NCBI RefSeq assembly: GCF_034627025.1
Contig: NZ_CP141050.1
Span: 1,067,472-1,131,471, forward strand
Source of the DNA: Microvirga lotononidis
GTDB taxonomy: Bacteria > Pseudomonadota > Alphaproteobacteria > Rhizobiales > Beijerinckiaceae
Direction of reading: 5' to 3'
Length of the DNA: 64,000 nucleotides
Part shown: piece after piece, positions 34,706 to 42,750 of the stretch
Position numbering within the stretch: the stretch's first letter is position 1
Layout: the number at the start of each line of letters is the position of its first letter
Notes under the pieces: model-generated
The model's database searches: none
Told to the model about the DNA's origin: nothing
What the model saw: only the letters and a program-made list of their open reading frames with translations
Position numbers and translations under genes: made by a program

Positions 34706-34915
34706 GGGCCGCGCCGCCCACCCTCCCAAGCGAATTCCGATCAGGAAGAAGCCGCAGATGCATGAGAACACGCTCAATCATCCCAGAGCAGTTCTGAAAG
34801 CTGGGTTCTCCAACTACCATATCCAAAATTGATCGGCACTCAATCCGCGATGGGCTTGACCTAGCGCATTCCAGGACAACACTTGCTGTGTGTCATCAAC
34901 TTCAGGGATTTGATC

Positions 34916-35209
34916 ATGCGCCTTGCGATCGGGATCGGAATTTGCCTCATTGCTCTCACGGCTCAAGCACAAGCTCAGTCCGGCCCGTCGGCCTCTGACA
35001 GTGCCAACCTATCTCGAGCAGATATCCGAGAATTGATTGATGCAACAAAGGCCGCCGCGAAGGCTTCGCGGGAGAACGTGGACTACAACCGGGTCGTGCC
35101 CGACATTCTGACCCAAATCCTGGCAAAATTGGATAAGATCGAGGACAAACTCGATAAGGTTGAGGCCACGATTAAGCGAACTCAACCGACTCGCGTCAAC
35201 GCTCGATAG
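34916..35209 (+). CDS. exported small coiled-coil protein
   Basis: The product has 97 residues. Signal peptide MRLAIGIGICLIALTAQAQA is followed by SRADIRELIDATKAAAKASR and a C-terminal heptad-like segment ILAKLDKIEDKLDKVEATIK. It is likely a periplasmic oligomer. The frame is open eleven codons upstream but the signal peptide sets the start at 34916. Function unknown. Confidence 0.6.
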   Translation: MRLAIGIGICLIALTAQAQAQSGPSASDSANLSRADIRELIDATKAAAKASRENVDYNRVVPDILTQILAKLDKIEDKLDKVEATIKRTQPTRVNAR

Positions 35210-35681
35210 GATAGGGACAAGGCCGGATCATCTAGTGAGATCCGCCTCCCGCACCTGATTTACCCCGCCCCCAACAATGGCGGTTTCGCTCCGGGCCAGC
35301 GGCCAGCTGACCGGGAGCACGGCTTCAGATCCCAGGCAGTGGCGCTCATATCGATGGGCCCTAAGGGAGCTCGCTCTGAGCGTCTGGACACAATAACATG
35401 CTCCATATTGCCGCCGCGACCCGTGGCGGCAGCATCTCCAATGCCATTCCCGCTTCGCTCGTTTTCCCGAACGATCCACCGGAGCGGGATGCCGCGGCGC
35501 AGATCTACGCCATGAACATTTACCCGATGGGCGAATTAGACAACCTGCCGATCAGGCGAGTGGTTGGAGAAGACCCCTCGCCTTTTCATTTCCGCTGAGT
35601 TGAGCATTCTTCAGCGAAGGTCTGCATCTCTGTAAGCCTTAATTGGCCGAGAGTGACAATTCAAAACCCCAGGAAATTCTT
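35210..35681. other. intergenic stretch, no convincing gene
   Basis: About 470 bases. A 66-codon frame at 35398-35598 (plus strand) has no ribosome site, although its second half (ERDAAAQIYAMNIYPMGELD) looks protein-like and may be a gene remnant. A leftward frame at 35228-35479 has Arg/Cys-rich composition typical of noise. The promoter of the gene at 35682 should lie at the right end. Confidence 0.4.
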
Positions 35682-35999
35682 ATGACCGACGCTGTATTCA
35701 AGCCAGCGGTGGAATACCCGCTGCGCGCCTTCTTGGATCTGTCCACCGCACATCTCCGGCCCGAGACGATCACCCATCTGAACACGCTCGACAACGACGA
35801 GCTTCCGTTCTCGGGCGGCGTCACCCAGCACGGTTGGCTCATCTACGCCCCACACGAAGCTGACCTCAAGGCTTATCCGAAGTGCCCGCTCGAAATTGTC
35901 GAAGCGATGAAGAAGGCCCGTGAACTCGGCGCCGACTATGTCCTCTACGACAACGAGGCAGATCCGGACCCGAACGTACTTCCGGTCTTCGAGCATTAA
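35682..35999 (+). CDS. DUF5983-like protein
   Basis: The product has 105 residues: YPLRAFLDLSTAHLRPETIT, HLNTLD, then TQHGWLIYAPHEADL and ALGADYVLYDNEADPDPNVL. The pattern LDxSTAHLxPET...GWLxxxP...AxYxxFDxDA is, as I recall it, that of DUF5983, a family of accessory proteins on conjugative plasmids. ATG 35682 follows AGGAA with a weaker copy of the leader motif (35653-35671). Confidence 0.6.
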   Translation: MTDAVFKPAVEYPLRAFLDLSTAHLRPETITHLNTLDNDELPFSGGVTQHGWLIYAPHEADLKAYPKCPLEIVEAMKKARELGADYVLYDNEADPDPNVLPVFEH

Positions 36000-36163
36000 T
36001 CCCGCCCCGATCGACCAAAGCATTCCAGTCAAGAAGGAAAGAAAGGTTTCGAGAACACATCACGGGTCGGTCCGATAACCCGCTCCTGACGTTGCGGGCG
36101 AAACTCCACGGCCGCCTCGGCCCACAAGGGCGCGAAATCGTCCGCGAGAAAGCCGCTCAGACG

Positions 36164-36685
36164 ATGTTCAGCGCCCGGGGACTGACGGCTGACAATCCTT
36201 GGGCTGAGTTTCAACATGAAGGATTCAAATTCCGGGTCAGGCAGGACGGTGATGGTCTGATGGTTGAGTTGACCGGAGAACCGACTCTAGACGAGGCCCT
36301 CAACGCTCGCGGCCTCTCCCACAAGCGCGATGCCCTCACCAGTGCGGATGGACGCCATACGATCAAGGATGAGGCGGGCACGATCATTGGCAGGTTTACC
36401 GCAACCGAGGCTTGGGTCGAGGTCATCAATGACACGAAGCGCCCGCTTCCGGATTTCGATCCGTCCAAGGTCAGGATTGAGCGCCATCGCATGAGTGTCA
36501 CTCAGGGCGAGACGTCCGTGTTCTACGAGGAACGTCTGCTCAACCGCTACGGCGACAAGATTGTCATACTTGAAAGGGACGCCACTGCACCCGCCGGCGC
36601 CAAGGTCATCGGTGGCTATCACGGATATGGCGACGACGAATGGATCGATGTGGCTCGCCGCGTGGTCACCCGAGGCTCCTGGTAG
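36164..36685 (+). CDS. hypothetical protein
   Basis: The 173-residue product reads MFSARGLTADNPWAEFQHEG, FKFRVRQDGDGLMVELTGEP and ERHRMSVTQGETSVFYEERL. The frame extends to a TTG at 36092, adding a basic stretch of 24 residues. Neither start has a strong ribosome site. It is mixed alpha/beta, no family recognised. It precedes another unknown by 12 bases, suggesting a shared transcript. Confidence 0.58.
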   Translation: MFSARGLTADNPWAEFQHEGFKFRVRQDGDGLMVELTGEPTLDEALNARGLSHKRDALTSADGRHTIKDEAGTIIGRFTATEAWVEVINDTKRPLPDFDPSKVRIERHRMSVTQGETSVFYEERLLNRYGDKIVILERDATAPAGAKVIGGYHGYGDDEWIDVARRVVTRGSW

Positions 36686-36697
36686 GGGCTTCAGCTC

Positions 36698-37501
36698 ATG
36701 CCCCGAAACACTCTAGGCGCCCGCCAGATGGCGTTCGACTTCGACGCATTGTTTGCTCCGCATCCAACGATGCCTGAGGCTGTTAAAGAAGCCGTCAAGG
36801 ACGCAGTGTTCTCCTACAGGAACCCTGTCAAAGCTCCTTCCGGAGATACCGAGACAAAGCCGTGGGCTGACCGCCCAGAGGCTGTCGAGGATAAGACCCG
36901 TTGCATCCTCGAGATCGATGGCATTCGGGCGATCTGCACGCCGGATCGCTGGATGTGCTTCTACGCTATCGATCCGGGCAAGCCCTTCATCAGCGAGACC
37001 GGATTCATGTCGGGTTGCTCCAGCCGAAAGGGATCGTCCGAGGAAACCTTCATGGCGCTGCTTACGGAGCGCAGGAAACAGCACAAGGGTAAGCTGCCGA
37101 TCCCGGCGACCACCTACCGGCTCCCCGAGCCAGGCGAGGACGGCCCGCAGCCAGCCACTGGTGCGCTTCTCGCGATGAAGAAACTCAAGACCGATCCCTA
37201 CAATGCAGCCCTCATCATCGAAGGGAACGGTCAATGGAGCGATGGCACCTGTTCCGATCATGGCAAGCCTGAAGGTCTGAAGGAGCGCACCAAAGGCATG
37301 GTGCCCGACGGCTTTGACGTCGAAGTCGATGCCAAGGGCCATGGCTTCGCCCTCATTGCTCCGAACGGCCGCAGATGGCCAGAGGACGGGTCGTTCTTCC
37401 CTGCCCTGCATAACATCCGGTGCGCCGTCACACGGCAGGCCCGTGATGATGCCGAAACCGGCGCTCCCTTCTTCTTCGAACCCCTTCCGCAAGCTGCTTG
37501 A
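36698..37501 (+). CDS. hypothetical protein
   Basis: The 267-residue product reads MAFDFDALFAPHPTMPEAVK, TRCILEIDGIRAICTPDRWM, CFYAIDPGKPFISETGFMSG. A second ATG ten codons in (ahead of MAFDFDAL) is possible. It is soluble with several aromatic and cysteine residues. No motif of a known enzyme is seen. The last gene of the run begins 15 bases later. Confidence 0.62.
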   Translation: MPRNTLGARQMAFDFDALFAPHPTMPEAVKEAVKDAVFSYRNPVKAPSGDTETKPWADRPEAVEDKTRCILEIDGIRAICTPDRWMCFYAIDPGKPFISETGFMSGCSSRKGSSEETFMALLTERRKQHKGKLPIPATTYRLPEPGEDGPQPATGALLAMKKLKTDPYNAALIIEGNGQWSDGTCSDHGKPEGLKERTKGMVPDGFDVEVDAKGHGFALIAPNGRRWPEDGSFFPALHNIRCAVTRQARDDAETGAPFFFEPLPQAA

Positions 37502-37515
37502 ACAACAGGTCATCC

Positions 37516-38334
37516 ATGCCGACAGACACCGTACTCAGCCTCGAAGCGTCCCTTCCCAAGACCGGCGACCAGATCACGGATCAAGCCGACGGGCTTACGA
37601 TCCTCATCAAGCGTCAGGACGAGGGCGTCAGCGTCTATACCTATGGCGCCGGGCAGGAAGCGTTCAAGGAAGACTGGACCCTCTTCACTGAAGGGCAGAC
37701 GGACGCGAGCTCCTATGAGGCTGCGGCCCAGGCTGCGGGATGGTCACTGCTCTCGGCCCAAGACGATCACGATGAGGCCTTTGTTCTGCAGGTCGAAGGT
37801 CAGGATGATCGTATCGAGCGCTACGGCGGCTGGGAGGAACTCTGCCTGAGCGAAGGCATCGAGGTGACCCCAGCGCCAGCAAAGCCCGAGGCAGGCCCTA
37901 CGCCCGCGACGGCCCCCAGTGCGGACTGGAGCGCTCTGCCCGATCTGCACCAGGCCGAGAAGGAAGGATGGCGCATTTCGGAATGCAACGAGGAGACCGA
38001 GACAGCCCGGCTCGAGCGCGACGATGGCATGGGCGTGTTCGCCGGCGATGCCGAGGCCTGGACCCATGTCTTCAGCAAGGCCCAGGGAGGCAGTCCCTAT
38101 CACCAATCGATCCTGAACTGGCTCAGGGACAATGCGCCCGTCGAGTTCCAGCGGATTAGCGTTCATCAGGAGGCACAGCAGGACAAAACCACCTGGGCGA
38201 TTGTCAACGATGCCGGTGAGTTCTGGTCCAACGACGATGGCTGGGTCGATCAGGAGTCGAAAACCCTATTCTACGCCCACGAGAAGCTCACCGTGAACCT
38301 GCCGATGGGCGGCCAGTGGGCCCTGGTCGGGTAA
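37516..38334 (+). CDS. hypothetical acidic protein
   Basis: The 272-residue product is strongly acidic: MPTDTVLSLEASLPKTGDQI, GWSLLSAQDDHDEAFVLQVE, a Pro/Ala-rich linker (VTPAPAKPEAGPTPATAPSA), and a second domain EGWRISECNEETETARLERD. Two globular parts joined by a flexible linker are visible. Family not recognised. Start chosen at the ATG; the frame opens six codons earlier at a TTG. Confidence 0.62.
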   Translation: MPTDTVLSLEASLPKTGDQITDQADGLTILIKRQDEGVSVYTYGAGQEAFKEDWTLFTEGQTDASSYEAAAQAAGWSLLSAQDDHDEAFVLQVEGQDDRIERYGGWEELCLSEGIEVTPAPAKPEAGPTPATAPSADWSALPDLHQAEKEGWRISECNEETETARLERDDGMGVFAGDAEAWTHVFSKAQGGSPYHQSILNWLRDNAPVEFQRISVHQEAQQDKTTWAIVNDAGEFWSNDDGWVDQESKTLFYAHEKLTVNLPMGGQWALVG

Positions 38335-38484
38335 AGCAACCTCTCTTTTCATTGCCTGCTAAACAATACCCCCTATGAGGCGCGGGCTGCGGCAGAATTC
38401 AAACTATTTGAGCTCCTCGGCAAAGTCTGTTCCCCTATAATCAAGTACATGGCTGGGATGATATTCCGACGCCAAGGGGGGCTT

Positions 38485-38745
38485 ATGGGGGCGAAGAGAA
38501 CAGAATGGCCGGTTGAACGGGATGTCGATCCCGCCGCCAATGAGAATACAAGGCGGCAACGGCCTACGCTGTCGGTGCAGGAAGCACTTGTTCTCCGGCT
38601 TTTAGCGGCGGGGGTCCCGACCAGTGACATCGCAGCGCGGCTCGCGGTCGACGAGCCTGAGGTCAAGCAGCACATCAAAGGCTTACTTCTCAAAGCCAGG
38701 GCTCAGACCAAGCCTCGTCTGGTGAGCACCCCAGCTAACGGCTGA
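38485..38745 (+). CDS. LuxR-type HTH (GerE) small regulator
   Basis: The 86-residue product has a C-terminal helix-turn-helix TLSVQEALVLRLLAAGVPTS, DIAARLAVDEPEVKQHIKGL, matching the LuxR/FixJ output domain (L-x-x-E...LLAxGxxxxEIAxxLxxSxxTVxxHxxxI). There is no receiver domain. It starts at ATG 38485 behind AAGGGGGG. It is convergent with a single-domain response regulator 18 bases away, so receiver and output functions sit side by side but are separate. Confidence 0.75.
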   Translation: MGAKRTEWPVERDVDPAANENTRRQRPTLSVQEALVLRLLAAGVPTSDIAARLAVDEPEVKQHIKGLLLKARAQTKPRLVSTPANG

Positions 38746-38762
38746 TCTAAGCCAATGCCGCC

Positions 38763-39191
38763 TCACTGGGGATTGCGCTTCACCACCCGCTCGATCATCT
38801 CGATCATCTCCGGCAGCCGATAAGGCTTCGGCAGAAACGGAACACCCGCAGACGCACACATCCCGTGACAGGCGCGGGGGCGGCCGGACGTAAAGACAAC
38901 CGACAGAAGCGGTTGGAGCGTCAAAGCTGATGCCGCCAGCTCAAACCCGTCCCGGCCGCCGAGATTGATGTCGGTAAAGAGGACGTCCACGGAAACATCG
39001 GCCAAGATCATCTCGGCTTCCTCGGCACTCGCAGCGGTAAGTACCTCGAAGCCGGCCTCGGTCAGGGCTTCAGCCGCAATCTCGCCGATGATCAACTCAT
39101 CTTCGACCACGAGAACGCGCTGACGCAGATTCTTTGGAAGGCGAGCTGTAGCCGGGGCTGGGCGGCTCCAAGAGGACAGGATCGGTGTCAT
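38763..39191 (-). CDS. single-domain response regulator
   Basis: The product has 142 residues with one receiver domain: QRVLVVEDELIIGEIAAEAL (acidic pocket), VDVLFTDINLGGRDGFELAA (phosphorylated Asp), VVFTSGRPRA, and the conserved lysine in FLPKPYRLPEM. No output domain is attached. Such proteins work as phosphate shuttles or by protein contacts; they are common in general-stress and cell-cycle pathways of alphaproteobacteria. No kinase gene is nearby. Confidence 0.88.
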   Translation of the reverse strand: MTPILSSWSRPAPATARLPKNLRQRVLVVEDELIIGEIAAEALTEAGFEVLTAASAEEAEMILADVSVDVLFTDINLGGRDGFELAASALTLQPLLSVVFTSGRPRACHGMCASAGVPFLPKPYRLPEMIEMIERVVKRNPQ

Positions 39192-39204
39192 GTACGCAAC
39201 CTCA

Positions 39205-39348
39205 CTGAGCTAGTCCGCTTGGTTAACGACGCGCCTGCCCAGCGGTTCGGCTCCCGGGCCGACGAGTGGCCGGTATGGTAAGTAAAGGGTTATCGAGCTC
39301 GTTCGAGCCGACCAAGAGGGCTGTCGTCGAGAGACGACGGCCCTTTTT
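39205..39348 (+). ncRNA. candidate small RNA ending at orphan terminator
   Basis: The DNA divergent from the response regulator has no coding frame but ends in a textbook terminator at 39318-39348. A further hairpin (CGAGCTCGTTCGAGC) lies near 39294-39308. A transcript started near 39205-39230 would be 115-140 nt. No rightward gene would otherwise use this terminator. Prediction only. Confidence 0.3.
39318..39348 (+). terminator. rho-independent terminator without upstream gene
   Basis: GGGCTGTCGTC and GACGACGGCCC form an 11-bp stem (one G-T type mismatch) with a GAGA tetraloop, followed by five T. The nearest upstream plus-strand gene ends at 38745, past a convergent gene. Confidence 0.85.
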
Positions 39349-39404
39349 GCTTGGCGCACTCCCACTCCGGAAAACCCCAGAAACATCAATCGAGGACACC
39401 TGAA

Positions 39405-39896
39405 ATGACCCAGGAATTGCATGAGGCCCTCGGGTTCAAGAAAGACAACGTGGTTCAAATGCTGGTCGAAACCAGCGGCTTGGACCCCGATGACAACGAA
39501 CTCACGTTCCCGGTCGGCGCCGTGGCGATCATTGATCGCATTGAGCGCCTCGAGGGATCTCAAGGGATCGCACTGACCCTCGCCATCGAGGGCAAGATCG
39601 TCAACGTGTTCGACGAGGGCGATGGGCTTCCGGCCAGGAAGTTCTTTGAGCCGGTCCTCACGGAACGAGACGACACCAAGCGCCCTCTCACGCTCACTGA
39701 CGTGAAGGGTGCCGACACCTACACCCATGCTGCCTTCGTACACGGCGAGGATTCGGAAGGCGACCATGAGGTTGGCGATCTTCAGGACCTGTTCCGCGCC
39801 GCATGGGACCTCATGACGGAAGAGCAGAAGGTCGGATTCCTCTTCACGGATCAGGCCAAAGCCGTTCTGCCCGCTGCCCACATCCTCACCGAGTGA
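39405..39896 (+). CDS. hypothetical protein
   Basis: The 163-residue product reads MTQELHEALGFKKDNVVQML, TFPVGAVAIIDRIERLEGSQ, GIALTLAIEGKIVNVFDEGD. It is acidic and mixed alpha/beta. A weaker copy of the leader motif (39365-39380) and a GAGGA precede the start. It is followed by a 63-residue unknown on the same strand. No family recognised. Confidence 0.62.
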   Translation: MTQELHEALGFKKDNVVQMLVETSGLDPDDNELTFPVGAVAIIDRIERLEGSQGIALTLAIEGKIVNVFDEGDGLPARKFFEPVLTERDDTKRPLTLTDVKGADTYTHAAFVHGEDSEGDHEVGDLQDLFRAAWDLMTEEQKVGFLFTDQAKAVLPAAHILTE

Positions 39897-39928
39897 TCCA
39901 ACCTCAATCCACTTAGAAGAGGGAAATC

Positions 39929-40120
39929 ATGAACCGCGCTCGCCCGACCCGGGCCCAAATCAAGTCCATGCACCAGCTCTTTCAACGCTCTCCAGATGGC
40001 AGTCCGAATTATCGGGCTTTCCGGAAGAGATTCCAGCTCCTGTCATTCGACAGCGTCTTCGGCGGAACCTGGCACGGGATGTTCATCGGCATCGAAACCG
40101 ACGGCTACCGGCACTCGTGA
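39929..40120 (+). CDS. small hypothetical protein
   Basis: The 63-residue product, MNRARPTRAQIKSMHQLFQR...FRKRFQLLSFDSVFGGTWHG, has a basic helical N-terminus and an aromatic C-terminal half ending ETDGYRHS. An AAGAGGGAAA site precedes the ATG. Similar short proteins occur on rhizobial plasmids and phages, but I cannot name the family. Confidence 0.6.
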   Translation: MNRARPTRAQIKSMHQLFQRSPDGSPNYRAFRKRFQLLSFDSVFGGTWHGMFIGIETDGYRHS

Positions 40121-40254
40121 ACAATGCTGGGGAGGCCTGATGGAAGAGTGTCGCAGAGCCTTGGATCGATGATGAATTCGCGGCATCAAATCACCATATC
40201 TCAGGCTCCCCATAGCGCCCGGAAACCGGGCAAGGACATCCCTTAGGTTCACAC

Positions 40255-41574
40255 ATGAGCGATCTCTTCCAGACGGCCACGGCGCGTAACCGCCCCAAGC
40301 CCCTTGCCGCTCAGATACGGCCAACCCGCCTCGATGACATCGTTGGTCAGCGCCATCTCCTTGCCCCCGGCACGGTGCTCCGGAACATCGTGTCCTCCGG
40401 GCGTGTGGGCGCATTGCTGTTCTGGGGGCCTCCAGGCACGGGCAAGACGACGATTGCGAGATCCATCGGCCAGGAGATCGGGAAAGAGTTTCGGGAACTC
40501 CACCCCGCGCACAACAACGTCTCCGACATCAAGGAACTCGGCCGGGAATCGCAGGTTCGCGACCTCCTGGTCTTTGCCGATGAGGTGCATCGCTTCAGCA
40601 GCAGCCAAAGCGACTATCTTCTCGGCCTCGTCGAGGACGGCGTCTTTGACCTGATTGGCGCGACGACGGGCAATCCGAGTTTCGTCCTCACCCCTGCCCT
40701 CGTGTCACGCATGACTGTCTTCCGGCTTGAGCCGCTGACCGTCAACGACATGAAGGACGTCGTCACTCGCGCCGTGGCCCACTTCGAGGAGAAAGGAATT
40801 TCGGTCAACGTCGATGAAGCAGCTCTAGCACAGCTCACAGCTCACGCGGGTGGAGATGCCAGACGCGTTCTCACGGCGATGGACCGGCTTACGGCCCATG
40901 CCACCGCGGGCTCAATGCTGACGATTACTGGGGAGATGGTCGCAGACCTGTTTCAGGCGTCGCCGGTTCTGTATGATCGGAATGCCGATCAACACTACGA
41001 CTCGATCAGCGCCTTCATCAAGTCAATGCGAGGGTCTGACCCCGACGCGACGCTCTACTGGCTGGCTAAATTAATTCATGCCGGCGAAGACCCGAGATTC
41101 ATCGCTCGGCGGATCATGATCCATGCCTCTGAGGATGTCGGCCTCGCGGATAACACCGCCCTTCAGACGGCTGTCGCGGCGCTGCATGCCGTGCAGCATA
41201 TCGGCTATCCTGAGGCCCAGATTGTCTTGGCGCATGCAGCTCTGCATATCTGCCGGGCTCCAAAATCGAACTCGGTCTGCCGCGGGATTGGACAGGCTAT
41301 GGCCTACGCCCAGTCCGCTCCGCCAATCCCAGTTCCGCTGCATCTGCGCGATACCCACTATGCCAGCGCCAAATCCTTGCATGGCTATGGCGGGTACATC
41401 TTTCCGCATGACGACGCGAGAGGCTGGGTGGAGCAGGAATATGCCCCAGGCATCACACCTGGCCAGTTCTATCAAAGCGACAGCCGGGGCCCGAATACCT
41501 TTGAGGGCCGAGCGGACCAGTTCTGGGCGGAAGTGACCGGCCGGGAGCAATCGCGGCATCCGAAGAAAAGTTAA
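40255..41574 (+). CDS. rarA: replication-associated recombination protein A (RarA/MgsA-type AAA+ ATPase)
   Basis: The product has 439 residues. RPTRLDDIVGQRHLLAPGTV is followed by Walker A GPPGTGKTT near residue 58, Walker B LLVFADEVHRFSSSQSDYLL, sensor 1 IGATTGNPSF and an arginine finger in PALVSRMTVF. The C-terminal tetramerisation part is also present: YDSISAFIKSMRGSDPDATL, YWLAKLIHAGEDPRFIARRI. RarA acts at stalled replication forks. A plasmid copy next to partition, IHF and topoisomerase genes suggests replicon maintenance. The gene symbol follows the family; this is probably a second copy besides a chromosomal one. Confidence 0.93.
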   Translation: MSDLFQTATARNRPKPLAAQIRPTRLDDIVGQRHLLAPGTVLRNIVSSGRVGALLFWGPPGTGKTTIARSIGQEIGKEFRELHPAHNNVSDIKELGRESQVRDLLVFADEVHRFSSSQSDYLLGLVEDGVFDLIGATTGNPSFVLTPALVSRMTVFRLEPLTVNDMKDVVTRAVAHFEEKGISVNVDEAALAQLTAHAGGDARRVLTAMDRLTAHATAGSMLTITGEMVADLFQASPVLYDRNADQHYDSISAFIKSMRGSDPDATLYWLAKLIHAGEDPRFIARRIMIHASEDVGLADNTALQTAVAALHAVQHIGYPEAQIVLAHAALHICRAPKSNSVCRGIGQAMAYAQSAPPIPVPLHLRDTHYASAKSLHGYGGYIFPHDDARGWVEQEYAPGITPGQFYQSDSRGPNTFEGRADQFWAEVTGREQSRHPKKS

Positions 41575-41701
41575 TATTGATTTTGCCACGTTGTTGCCAC
41601 GGTTACCTTGCCCAACTAGCCTCCTTCGCGTGATCGATCGGTCACCGGAGGGCGGAGCAGGACGCTCCGCCTGAGGGAACTACAAGGGACTAGAGACGAG
41701 A

Positions 41702-41911
41702 ATGGCGACTGGGACGGTTAAGTGGTTTAACGAAACCAAGGGTTACGGCTTCATCCAGCCGGACAATGGCGGCAAGGACGTATTCGTCCATATTTCAGCC
41801 GTGGAGCGCGCAGGCCTCCGCGGTCTGAAGGACGGCCAGAAGATCTCCTACGAGATCGAGCAGGACCGCCGGACGGGCAAAGAGTCTGCCGCCAACCTGC
41901 AGGAGGTCTAA
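41702..41911 (+). CDS. cold-shock protein (CspA family)
   Basis: The product has 69 residues: [20 protein letters not shown] with RNP1 (KGYGFI) and VFVHISAV (RNP2). It is a full-length single cold-shock domain binding single-stranded nucleic acid, an RNA chaperone. A 125-base leader separates it from rarA, which is in keeping with regulated cold-shock leaders, and a terminator follows. Confidence 0.95.
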   Translation: MATGTVKWFNETKGYGFIQPDNGGKDVFVHISAVERAGLRGLKDGQKISYEIEQDRRTGKESAANLQEV

Positions 41912-41950
41912 GACCTCTCACTTTCGCGGATCGACCCGCCTTCACAACGA

Positions 41951-41978
41951 GCCGCTCCATTGTGGGGCGGCTTTTTTT
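41951..41978 (+). terminator. rho-independent terminator after cold-shock gene
   Basis: GCCGCTCC pairs with GGGGCGGC (one G-T) around a short loop, followed by seven T. Confidence 0.85.
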
Positions 41979-42005
41979 GTTGTGCCTGCCAAATCGGAGA
42001 ACCCC

Positions 42006-42311
42006 ATGACAGAGACATCGCCCCCTGCCTTTCTCCGCGACGAGCGCTTCATCCGCGGGCACGGAAAGGTCTTCGTGATGTTTATGGGGCGTGATGGCTA
42101 CTCGGCGGAGATGTCGACGGAAGAGTTCCCTCGCCTGCGGGAAGCCGTCAAACTCGATGCCTGCCCGAAGGTGTATCTGCGCCTTCAACGGACCAGATCG
42201 CGCTTTGCGCTCGACCGGCGCAAGAAAATGGACATTGTGGAGATCTATCATAAGGCCGGAGAACACGCTTACTACGGCTACTGCCTTGCCCTTGGCATCA
42301 AGCCTGAGTGA
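42006..42311 (+). CDS. small hypothetical protein
   Basis: The 101-residue product reads MTETSPPAFLRDERFIRGHG, KVFVMFMGRDGYSAEMSTEE and FALDRRKKMDIVEIYHKAGE. It is basic, mixed alpha/beta. It starts right after GGAGAACCCC, which is both ribosome site and a minimal form of the leader motif. No family recognised. Confidence 0.6.
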   Translation: MTETSPPAFLRDERFIRGHGKVFVMFMGRDGYSAEMSTEEFPRLREAVKLDACPKVYLRLQRTRSRFALDRRKKMDIVEIYHKAGEHAYYGYCLALGIKPE

Positions 42312-42402
42312 TTGGACCTGCCGACTTCGCAGCGCTACCAATCAGCGGGTGTGAGTGATCAAAGACTAACACCCCTGTACGAACCGCTTGTAAGGAGATG
42401 CA

Positions 42403-42630
42403 GTGACCTCTCGCCTTATGCAGATCCTGGATCGTGACGCCGCGATCATGAGAGAGAAGATGGCTGAAGTGATGCCGGCCACTGATGCCGAGTCTCAACG
42501 AGCCAGAGAGTTAATGATCCTGCTCCATACCGGGCTCTTCGTCATTCAGCGGGACGAGACCAGCACGGCAGAAGGGTTGCGAGCCTTCGCCGGTCAAATT
42601 CTCGATCGGACGCGGATCACCAGGCAGTAG
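42403..42630 (+). CDS. small hypothetical helical protein
   Basis: The 75-residue product begins at a GTG with TAAGGAGA eight bases upstream. It reads LMQILDRDAAIMREKMAEVM, DAESQRARELMILLHTGLFV, IQRDETSTAEGLRAFAGQIL. It is all-helical. No known motif. Confidence 0.58.
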   Translation: MTSRLMQILDRDAAIMREKMAEVMPATDAESQRARELMILLHTGLFVIQRDETSTAEGLRAFAGQILDRTRITRQ

Positions 42631-42750
42631 CAGCCGAAATAATCCTGTGAGTTTCAGTCCGCGGAAGTCTTTGCGAGGCAGCTGGTAACCCCAGTCGGCT
42701 ACCCAATCTCTTGCAGTCACATAGGAACCCGCCGACTGCCGGATAAGGGA

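Noticed and set aside
35398..35598. 66-codon gene
   Set aside because: No ribosome binding site and only the second half looks protein-like; listed as part of an intergenic stretch.
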